From Thalassobellus sediminis (GTDB taxonomy: Bacteria; Bacteroidota; Bacteroidia; Flavobacteriales; Flavobacteriaceae), in assembly GCF_044386045.1 (NCBI RefSeq), contig NZ_JBISCD010000040.1:62001-126000 (forward strand): a stretch of 64,000 nucleotides of DNA, read 5' to 3'. Below are positions 9,216 to 17,251 of the stretch, piece after piece (within the stretch, counting starts at the first letter, position 1; each line of letters begins with the position of its first letter). The position numbers were made by a program, and so were the translations under genes. The notes beneath the pieces are model-generated. The model was not told where the DNA came from. It saw only the letters and a list, made by a program, of their open reading frames with translations, and searched no databases.

Positions 9216-11117
9216 ATGAAAATGAAGTACACAGCCATAAAAACGGTTTTAGTTTCCAAACTAAAATTAAGAGTCATAAAATATTTTGTTGTTTTGTGTG
9301 TTGTACATACTCAAATTTCAAAAGCTCAAACAGGTAGTGTTAGTGAACCAGTACGTTATATAGGAGGTACACATATTAATCCATTCATACACGAAGCAGG
9401 TTTACGATATGCTATTGGTGTCGAAAATATTCAGACTTTACGAGCAAATAGAACACACCCAGAATTAAGTGATGGTTATGGATGGACTTATAATCATGCA
9501 TCTAATTTAGCTTATTGGAACGGTGAATTTTATCAACATTATATAAGTGGAGAAAAGGATGAGCACAGAGCGCCTGTACAAACCATGATAATGACGTCTA
9601 AAAATGGAAAAGATTGGAGTTTTCCTAAAGTTGCTTTTCCGCCTTATAAAGCACCAAAAGGGGTTAAGATTCCAAAAGGATCAACAGGTTATATGATGCA
9701 TCAACGTATGGGTTTTTATTTAGCACCTAATGGTCGGTTATTAACTTTGGCTTTTTATGGACACACACAAAATCCTTTTAGAGAAAATGGTATTGGGCGT
9801 GTGGTTCGTGAAATTTATAAAGATGGAAGTATGGGGCCTATCTATTTTATTCGCTATGATAGTCAAACAAATTGGAACGAATCAAATACGTCTTATCCAT
9901 TTTATAAAACATCAAAAGACAACGGTTTTTTAGCAGCTTGTAATGCGCTTTTAAACGATAAATTAATGAAGCTACAATGGTTTGAAGAAGATAATGGCGT
10001 TGATGGTTTTTATACTTTCAATAAATCTAAACAAGGTTTTAATTGGTATCAAAGAAAAGATGGGAAAATTGTTGGACTTTTTAAAAAATCTTATGCTTCA
10101 CTTTCAAACGACGGTGGTCATACTTTTTCTGACCCTGTTAAAGTAAATACACTTGTAATGTCTGGTGGTAAAGTATGGGGGCAACAAACAGAAGATGGCA
10201 GATATGCCATTTCGTATAATCCTATAGATCAAACCCAATATCGTTTCCCACTGTCTATTGTAACTAGTGATGATGGCATTGTTTACGACAATCTTTTGTT
10301 GGTGCAAGCAGAGGTTCCTGCAAGACGATTTACTGGAATTTGGAAAGATTTTGGACCGTGTTATATGCGAGGCATTACTCCTGGAAATGGAAACCCTCCA
10401 GGAACAGACATGTGGATGACTTATAGCATGAATAAAGAAGATATGTGGGTCTGTCGCATTCCAACACCTATTAAATACAAAGTAGAGAAAGCTGTTAAAG
10501 ATGATTTTGAGAATATGAAAGTCTCAGGGCATGTTATCGACTGGAATTTGAATTCTCCAAAATGGGCAAAAGCAAGTTTGACACAAGAGAAAGGCGGTAA
10601 TAAATGTTTGCAAATGAGCGATATGGATCCTTATGATTATTGTCGTGCGATACGTGTTTTTCAGGAAGGGAAATCTGTTACAGCAAATTTTAAAGTAAAA
10701 GTTGTAGCGAAAGATACTACCCAATTTGATATTGATATTGTAGATCGATTTGGAAACAGACCTGTACAAATCTCATTTGATACAGATGGGTATATAAAAA
10801 CAGTTGAAGGTGCAACAATAAAATCATTACTAAAGTTTGATACCGAAAAATGGTATGCTTTTAAAATTGAATACAACACAAAAGGTTTGGGTAGTTATAC
10901 TATCATTATTAATAATCAGCGAGTTGCTGAAAATGTTCCTGCGGTAATGGCTGTAAAATCAGTAGAAAGACTATCGTTTAGAACAGGAGCTTATAATGAT
11001 TTACCTAACAGAACAACGCCTAATGAAACAAACGATCCACCATTAAAAGGTGCGGACGAAAAACAGAATCTATCACGTTATTTAATTGATGATGTTTTTA
11101 TTTCGTCAAAAAACTAA
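9216..11117 (+). CDS. Secreted Asp-box beta-propeller protein with C-terminal lectin-like domain, function unknown
   Basis: This 633-residue protein has a long N-terminal signal region ending near SKAQTG. Residues about 45-435 look like a sialidase-type beta-propeller. Asp-box-like motifs are visible, the clearest being SNDGGHTF, with weaker SKNGKDWSF and TSDDGIVYD. Residues about 440-630 read like a concanavalin-type jelly roll, including a pattern of KWYAFKIEYN followed by YTIIINNQRVAE. I cannot place it in a named glycosidase family. BNR or Asp-box propellers include sialidases, rhamnosidases and several lyases. It is encoded between GH2 and GH20, 6 bases after the former, so action on a terminal residue of the same glycan is a reasonable inference. 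Confidence 0.7.
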   Translation: MKMKYTAIKTVLVSKLKLRVIKYFVVLCVVHTQISKAQTGSVSEPVRYIGGTHINPFIHEAGLRYAIGVENIQTLRANRTHPELSDGYGWTYNHASNLAYWNGEFYQHYISGEKDEHRAPVQTMIMTSKNGKDWSFPKVAFPPYKAPKGVKIPKGSTGYMMHQRMGFYLAPNGRLLTLAFYGHTQNPFRENGIGRVVREIYKDGSMGPIYFIRYDSQTNWNESNTSYPFYKTSKDNGFLAACNALLNDKLMKLQWFEEDNGVDGFYTFNKSKQGFNWYQRKDGKIVGLFKKSYASLSNDGGHTFSDPVKVNTLVMSGGKVWGQQTEDGRYAISYNPIDQTQYRFPLSIVTSDDGIVYDNLLLVQAEVPARRFTGIWKDFGPCYMRGITPGNGNPPGTDMWMTYSMNKEDMWVCRIPTPIKYKVEKAVKDDFENMKVSGHVIDWNLNSPKWAKASLTQEKGGNKCLQMSDMDPYDYCRAIRVFQEGKSVTANFKVKVVAKDTTQFDIDIVDRFGNRPVQISFDTDGYIKTVEGATIKSLLKFDTEKWYAFKIEYNTKGLGSYTIIINNQRVAENVPAVMAVKSVERLSFRTGAYNDLPNRTTPNETNDPPLKGADEKQNLSRYLIDDVFISSKN

Positions 11118-11153
11118 ACAAAATATCACACATTGCTATTTAAAACTATAATT

Positions 11154-13487
11154 ATGAGTGTAATACGAAACATTTTAGGACTAATGCTAGTACTAGTATT
11201 TAGTGCTTGCACACAACAAAAAGTATTTACAAAAGAAGATATTCAAATTATACCAGAACCAGCAGAGTTAAAACTCAATGCAGGAAGTTTTGAATTTTCA
11301 AAAAATACAGAGTTTGTGATTGCTAATGCTGCTAATGCTGATGCTCAAAAAGAAATTTGCAATATATTAATTGATAAATTCGAAAAAACAGCAGAATGGC
11401 GACCAATAGTAACATCAAAAACACCTACTAGCAATTATGTGAAATTTAATGTTGATACAAGTTTTGAAAACGAAGCATACAGACTAGAAGTTACAGAAAA
11501 TCATATTGATGTTACCGCTAAAAATAATGCTGGTTTTTTATACGGATTAGAAACTATAAGACAATTATTGCCTATAGAAATAGAAAGTCAAAATCTTGTA
11601 AAAAACACAGCATGGTTAATTCCAAATGTTAGTATTACAGATAAACCTCGTTTTCAATATCGCGGATTAATGCTGGATTTATCACGTCATTTTTTTGGAA
11701 AAGACTACATTAAAAAAACAATAGACCGTTTGGCTATGCATAAAATGAACACTTTGCATTTGCATTTAGTAGACGACCAAGGTTGGCGAATAGAAATTAA
11801 AAAATATCCTAAATTAACCGAAGTTGGCGCATGGCGCGTAGACCAAGAACATATTGCAATGTGGAATGGTAGACCTAGAGCTAATCCTGATGAGAAAGGT
11901 ACTTTTGGTGGGTTTTTAACACAAGCCGAATTAAAAGATATTGTAAGCTATGCACAGTCCAAAAATGTAGAAATTATTCCAGAAATAGAAATGCCTGCTC
12001 ATGTTAGTTGTGCCATTGCTGCTTATCCAGAATTATCATGTTTAAACGAACATATTTCTGTACCATCAGGAGGCGTATGGCCCATTACAGATATTTATTG
12101 TGCAGGCAAGGACAGTACGTTTGATTTTTTAGAAAACGTATTGGATGAGGTGATGACTATTTTTCCATCTAAGTACATTCATATTGGAGGCGATGAAGCC
12201 ACAAAAACGAATTGGGAAAAATGTCCGCATTGTAAAAAAAGGATGCAACAAGAAGATATTAAAAACACTCACGAACTGCAAAGTTATTTTGTAAAACGTA
12301 TTGAAAAATACATCAACTCAAAAGGGAAGAAATTAATAGGTTGGGACGAGATTTTAGAAGGTGGTTTAGCACCAGATGCAACCGTTATGAGTTGGAGAGG
12401 TGTAAAAGGAGGTTTTGAAGCATCGGAGCAAGGACATGATGTTATTATGACACCAGGAACACATTGTTATTTCGATCATTATCAAGGAATTCAAAGTGAA
12501 GAACCTTTAGCTTTTGGAGGCTATACACCGTTAAGTAAAGTATATCAATTCGATCCCATTGTAGATTCAATGTCGGTTGCACAAAAAAAGCATGTGCTTG
12601 GTGGTCAAGCAAATTTATGGGCGGAATATATTCCTACTACAAAACAATCAGAATACATGATTTTCCCAAGACTTGCAGCGCTTTCAGAAACGCTTTGGAG
12701 TCCAAAAGAATCGCGTAATTGGGATGTGTTTTCATCTAGAATTAAAACCATGTTTAAACGGTATGAATATCTAGATATTAATTATGCAAAAAGCGCTTAT
12801 CAAATAACATTCAATTCTAAAGCAAATATTACAATGAAAGAAGTGGGACTGTCATTAAATACCGAGTTCTCTAATGCCGATATTCGATATGTTTTGGGTG
12901 ATAAAAAAATAGATGAAACAGCAATTAAATATACAGATACCATAAAATTGAAAGAAACGACTATTGTAAAAGCATCACTTTTTGAAAATGAAAAACCGTT
13001 TGGAAAAATCTATACAGATACCATTCATTTTCATAAAGCAGTAGCACATAAAGTCAATTATAACACACCCTTAAATGATTATTATTTAGGAGACAATTAT
13101 ACCTTAGTGAATGCCATTAGAGGATCAAAAAACTTTCATGACGGACAATGGCAAGGGTGGTTAACTGAAAATATGGAAGTGATTATAGATTTAGAAAACA
13201 TACAAACGGTAAAGCAAGTTATTATGGGATTGTTAGAAAGTCAACTATCTGGTATTTATTATCCAACAGATATAAATGTGTTGATTTCAAATGATGGAAA
13301 ATCGTATAAACAAGTTGGTAAGATAAAAATCCCTTACATTCTTAACTATAAAACACATATAAAAGATTTTAAAATTAATTTTGAAGTACAAGCAGCCCGT
13401 TATATAAAAGTAATTGCAACAAATTTAAAGAAAAACCCAAAAGGTGATGGCGTATTTATATTCGCCGATGAAGTTTTAGTAAATTAA
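11154..13487 (+). CDS. GH20 beta-N-acetylhexosaminidase, lipoprotein
   Basis: The ATG at 11154 gives a proper lipoprotein signal ending FSACTQQ. A TTG at 11133 would add seven unlikely residues. Residues about 25-165 form the GH20b-like alpha/beta domain and about 170-520 the GH20 TIM barrel. The catalytic Asp-Glu pair is in HIGGDEATK, at about residues 347-348. These enzymes use the substrate's N-acetyl group as nucleophile. The C-terminal 130 residues resemble an F5/8 type C (discoidin-like) carbohydrate-binding domain, for example near HDGQWQGWLTENMEVIIDLE. The likely job is removal of terminal GlcNAc or GalNAc outside the cytoplasm. It lies 12 bases before GH29. Confidence 0.94.
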   Translation: MSVIRNILGLMLVLVFSACTQQKVFTKEDIQIIPEPAELKLNAGSFEFSKNTEFVIANAANADAQKEICNILIDKFEKTAEWRPIVTSKTPTSNYVKFNVDTSFENEAYRLEVTENHIDVTAKNNAGFLYGLETIRQLLPIEIESQNLVKNTAWLIPNVSITDKPRFQYRGLMLDLSRHFFGKDYIKKTIDRLAMHKMNTLHLHLVDDQGWRIEIKKYPKLTEVGAWRVDQEHIAMWNGRPRANPDEKGTFGGFLTQAELKDIVSYAQSKNVEIIPEIEMPAHVSCAIAAYPELSCLNEHISVPSGGVWPITDIYCAGKDSTFDFLENVLDEVMTIFPSKYIHIGGDEATKTNWEKCPHCKKRMQQEDIKNTHELQSYFVKRIEKYINSKGKKLIGWDEILEGGLAPDATVMSWRGVKGGFEASEQGHDVIMTPGTHCYFDHYQGIQSEEPLAFGGYTPLSKVYQFDPIVDSMSVAQKKHVLGGQANLWAEYIPTTKQSEYMIFPRLAALSETLWSPKESRNWDVFSSRIKTMFKRYEYLDINYAKSAYQITFNSKANITMKEVGLSLNTEFSNADIRYVLGDKKIDETAIKYTDTIKLKETTIVKASLFENEKPFGKIYTDTIHFHKAVAHKVNYNTPLNDYYLGDNYTLVNAIRGSKNFHDGQWQGWLTENMEVIIDLENIQTVKQVIMGLLESQLSGIYYPTDINVLISNDGKSYKQVGKIKIPYILNYKTHIKDFKINFEVQAARYIKVIATNLKKNPKGDGVFIFADEVLVN

Positions 13488-13499
13488 AAAAAATATAAA

Positions 13500-14984
13500 A
13501 TGAAAAAAAGAATAGCAATTATAGTATTATTAGTTTCAGTAAATGTATTCTCTCAAGCCATTTATGAAGATGAAAGATACGTGCCAGAAACAGATCCATT
13601 AGTTTTAGAAAACTTAGATGAATGGCAAGGAAAAAAATTCGGATTATTAATGCATTGGGGAACATATAGTCAATGGGGTATTGTAGAATCGTGGTCATTA
13701 TGCCCTGAAGATTATGGGTGGTGTGAACGAACAAAAGGAAGTAATCCTTCCAACTATTTTCAATATGTACAAGATTATGAAGGGTTAAAGAAAACATTCA
13801 ATCCTGAAAAATTTAATCCAGAAAAATGGGCGAAAGCCGCTAAAGATGCAGGTATGAAATACATGGTCTTTACCACCAAACATCATGATGGATTTTCTAT
13901 GTTCGATTCTAAATATACAGACTATAAAGTAACCGATCCAGAATGTGCATTTAGCACTAACCCAAGGTCTAATATTACAAAAGAAGTTTTTAATGCGTTT
14001 AGGGCAGAAAACATGTGGATTGGTGCGTATTTCTCAAAACCCGATTGGCACACCGAAAGTTATTGGGATCCCTATTTTCCACCGTTTGATAGAAATGTAA
14101 ATTACGATCCTGAAATATATCCTGAAAAATGGCAAAAGTATGTAGACTTTACTCATAATCAAATCTTAGAATTACTTACCGATTATGGTGATGTAGATAT
14201 CTTATGGCTTGATGGAGGCTGGGTAGCTAAAACATCTAATAAAACAGTAGAAGAAGGTTATGTATCTAAATTTGAAGAAAATAAATCTGGTGATGGCTTT
14301 ATAAAACATAGAGTTGTTAATCAAGATGTTAAAATGGACGAATTGGTAGTAAAAGCACGTGAAAAGCAACCTGGTTTAATTGTAGTTGATAGAGCGGTTC
14401 ATGGTAAAAATCAAAATTACTTAACACCAGAAAATCGTGTTCCTGAAAAAACATTGCCTTACCCTTGGGAATCTTGTATTACTTCAGGTGGCGGATGGTC
14501 GTATACACCTGATGCAAAATATATGACAGGTAGAGAAGGCATTCAAATGCTGATTGATGTCGTAGCTAAAGGTGGTAATTTATTACTAAATGTAGCACCA
14601 GGTCCTGATGGCGAATGGCAGGAAGGCGCTTACGATTTATTAGCAGCTTACGGCGATTGGATAAAAGTAAATGGAACAGGTATTTATAACACCAAACCTA
14701 TAGCCCCTTTTAAAGAAGATAATATTTGTATGACTCAAAATAAAGACGGCAATGTATTCTTGTTTTATATGGCAAAAGATGGTGAAACGAAAATTCCTTC
14801 AGAAGTTATTATAAAATCTATTAGTCCTAAAAAAGGAGCTAAAATCACGATGCTTGGTTCAAAAACAAAGTTGAAATGGAAGAAGTTTGAGAACGGTTTT
14901 AAAGTGATTATTCCTGAATCATTAAGAAATAACTTGCCGTGTAAAGAAGCATGGACTTTAAAAATAAATAAAGTAAACAGATAA
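13500..14984 (+). CDS. GH29 alpha-L-fucosidase
   Basis: This 494-residue protein starts with a signal peptide ending VNVFSQA and continues with the GH29 barrel. The landmarks are FGLLMHWGTYSQWG, YMVFTTKHHDGFSMFDS and DILWLDGGWV. The Asp in WLDGG (about residue 238) is the expected nucleophile. A short beta-sandwich follows after residue 400. The family removes alpha-fucose with retention. In an N-glycan setting the likely substrates are core alpha-1,3/1,6-fucose or antennary fucose. The linkage cannot be read from sequence. Spacing to neighbours is 12 and 8 bases, consistent with one operon. Confidence 0.94.
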   Translation: MKKRIAIIVLLVSVNVFSQAIYEDERYVPETDPLVLENLDEWQGKKFGLLMHWGTYSQWGIVESWSLCPEDYGWCERTKGSNPSNYFQYVQDYEGLKKTFNPEKFNPEKWAKAAKDAGMKYMVFTTKHHDGFSMFDSKYTDYKVTDPECAFSTNPRSNITKEVFNAFRAENMWIGAYFSKPDWHTESYWDPYFPPFDRNVNYDPEIYPEKWQKYVDFTHNQILELLTDYGDVDILWLDGGWVAKTSNKTVEEGYVSKFEENKSGDGFIKHRVVNQDVKMDELVVKAREKQPGLIVVDRAVHGKNQNYLTPENRVPEKTLPYPWESCITSGGGWSYTPDAKYMTGREGIQMLIDVVAKGGNLLLNVAPGPDGEWQEGAYDLLAAYGDWIKVNGTGIYNTKPIAPFKEDNICMTQNKDGNVFLFYMAKDGETKIPSEVIIKSISPKKGAKITMLGSKTKLKWKKFENGFKVIIPESLRNNLPCKEAWTLKINKVNR

Positions 14985-14992
14985 AACAGCCT

Positions 14993-17242
14993 ATGTTTTT
15001 TAATTCGAAAAATAAATTCTTAAAAGCCATCTGTATGATAGCTTTTTTGAGTTGTTTTAATATTTGGGGACAACAACCCGCAGCGTATGTCAATCCGTTT
15101 ATTGGTTCTTCAAATTTTGGAACAACCAATCCCGGGCCTATTGCGGTTAGAGGTATGGCAAACGTATCTCCTTTTAATGTGGCTGGTCCTCAAAATTTAC
15201 CCTTCGATAAAGATAGCCGCTGGTGGTCTACACCTTATGCTAATACAAATACTTTTTTAACAGGTTTTAGTCATGTAAATATTAGTGGTGTTGGCTGTCC
15301 AGAATTGGGTGTTATTTTAGCAATGCCAACCACAGGAAATTTAGAAACCGATTATTTAAAATACGGTTCAACCTATAAAAACGAGCATGCTTCTGTTGGC
15401 TATTACACAAATACTTTAGAAAAATATAAGATTAAAGTAGAAGCCACGGCAACCACTCGTGTAGGGGTTAGCAAATATCATTTTCCTAAAGGCAATGCTA
15501 ATATTTTAATCAATTTAGGTTTAGGATTGACTAATGAGGAAGGTGCGATGGTGAAAGTTGTTTCATCCACAGAAATTGAAGGGATTCGTTCCGTAGGTTC
15601 TTTTTGTTATTACAAACCAAAGGAAGCTTATCCTGTATATTTTGTAGCGCGTTTTTCTACACCAGCCAAAACATTTGGAGCTTGGAAAAAACCTGCAAAA
15701 AACAGAGGGCTTGAAGGACAATGGATGGGATACAACGGCAAAACACGAATCAAAAAAGGCTTTACCAAAGAAGTCGTTGGAGATAGTATTGGTGCGTATA
15801 TGCACTATCATTTTGATAAGCCAACAACGGTAGAAATGAAAATTGGTGTATCATACGTAAGTATAGAAAACGCTAGAGAAAACTTAGAAAAAGAAACTGC
15901 TAACAAAACTTTTGATCAAATTTTAGCCGATTCAAAAAAAGAATGGAATTCGTATTTATCAAGAATTAAAGTAGAAGGCAGAAGTGATGATGATAAAACT
16001 ATTTTTTATACGGCGTTGTATCATACCTTAATTCATCCAAACACGTTGAATGATTTTAATGGCGATTATCCTAAAATGAAAACCAGAGAAACATTAAAAA
16101 CTGAAGGAACACGTTACACCACGTTTTCATTATGGGATACGTATCGAAATTTACATCAGTTGATGAGTTTGGTTTATCCGAAGCAACAATCCAATATGGT
16201 AAAAAGTATGTTGCAAATTTATGACGAATCTGGTTGGTTGCCAAAATGGGAATTAAATGCTACGGAAACAACCACAATGGTGGGGGATCCTGCTGGAATT
16301 ATTATTACAGATACATATTTAAAAGGGATTAAAGATTTTGATGTTGAAAAGGCATATGCTGCTATGAAAAAATCTGCCACACAAATTGAAGACAATCCGT
16401 TACGTCCAGGCTTAAAAGATTATATCGAAAAAGGCTATCTCACGACCAAAACAACGCATAGTGGTTCGGTTTCTACTACGCAAGAATACAATATTACAGA
16501 TTTTTCGATTACACAATTAGCAAAGGCTTTGGGTAAAAAAGAAGATGCCAAAGTGTTTTCAAAAAGAGCGATTTCTTATCGTAACTTATTTGATAAAAAA
16601 TTCAATTTATTACGACCTAAAAATGATGATGGATCGTGGTTAACACCATATAATCCAGAAGTTGGCGCTAATTTTCAGAAAAACTTAGGTTTTATTGAAG
16701 GAAATGCGTGGCAATATAGCTTTATGGCAACTCATGATACCAAAGGCTTAATTAAATTAATGGGCGGTTCAAAAGCGTTTGTAAAAAAATTACAAGAGGT
16801 TTTTGATAAAGACCAATTTGATATGGCAAACGAACCCGATATTGCCTATCCGTATCTATTCAACTTTGTTAAAGGTCAAGAATGGCGAAGTCAAAAAACA
16901 GTAAAAACACTCGTTCATCAATATTTTCAAAATAAACCTGCTGGTTTACCAGGAAATGATGATACAGGAACGATGTCTGCTTGGTTGGTATCTGCTATGA
17001 TGGGGATTTATCCTGTAGTTCCAAGTGACCCAACATATACGATTACCACACCTATGTTTGATAAAATCACGATTCAATTAGATCCAAAATATTATAAAAA
17101 CAAAACGATTGTTATTGAAAAAGAAGTAAATAACAACGGAAACATCAAGCAAATTAAATTAAACGGTAAAAATTACAATAGTTATTTTATATCACACGAC
17201 AATCTTGTAAACGGTACAATTTTAAAAGTGATTCAAAATTAA
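14993..17242 (+). CDS. GH92 alpha-mannosidase
   Basis: The 749-residue protein has an N-terminal signal ending NIWGQQ and the full GH92 layout. The N-terminal beta-sandwich opens with YVNPFIGSSNFG, and an (alpha/alpha)6 barrel follows. Family signatures include SLWDTYRNLHQL, WLPKWELNATETTTM and PGNDDTGTMSAW. The last shows Thr where many relatives have Cys. GH92 enzymes are Ca2+-dependent exo-alpha-mannosidases with inversion, most often acting on N-glycan or yeast mannan mannose. The WELNATET segment differs from the common form with Gly-Asn-Glu, which may signal altered linkage preference. It is encoded 9 bases before GH3. Confidence 0.94.
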   Translation: MFFNSKNKFLKAICMIAFLSCFNIWGQQPAAYVNPFIGSSNFGTTNPGPIAVRGMANVSPFNVAGPQNLPFDKDSRWWSTPYANTNTFLTGFSHVNISGVGCPELGVILAMPTTGNLETDYLKYGSTYKNEHASVGYYTNTLEKYKIKVEATATTRVGVSKYHFPKGNANILINLGLGLTNEEGAMVKVVSSTEIEGIRSVGSFCYYKPKEAYPVYFVARFSTPAKTFGAWKKPAKNRGLEGQWMGYNGKTRIKKGFTKEVVGDSIGAYMHYHFDKPTTVEMKIGVSYVSIENARENLEKETANKTFDQILADSKKEWNSYLSRIKVEGRSDDDKTIFYTALYHTLIHPNTLNDFNGDYPKMKTRETLKTEGTRYTTFSLWDTYRNLHQLMSLVYPKQQSNMVKSMLQIYDESGWLPKWELNATETTTMVGDPAGIIITDTYLKGIKDFDVEKAYAAMKKSATQIEDNPLRPGLKDYIEKGYLTTKTTHSGSVSTTQEYNITDFSITQLAKALGKKEDAKVFSKRAISYRNLFDKKFNLLRPKNDDGSWLTPYNPEVGANFQKNLGFIEGNAWQYSFMATHDTKGLIKLMGGSKAFVKKLQEVFDKDQFDMANEPDIAYPYLFNFVKGQEWRSQKTVKTLVHQYFQNKPAGLPGNDDTGTMSAWLVSAMMGIYPVVPSDPTYTITTPMFDKITIQLDPKYYKNKTIVIEKEVNNNGNIKQIKLNGKNYNSYFISHDNLVNGTILKVIQN

Positions 17243-17251
17243 TATCAAAAA

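Noticed and set aside
11133..11153. TTG start for the GH20 gene
   Set aside because: The ATG at 11154 gives a normal lipoprotein signal, and the extra residues would disrupt it.
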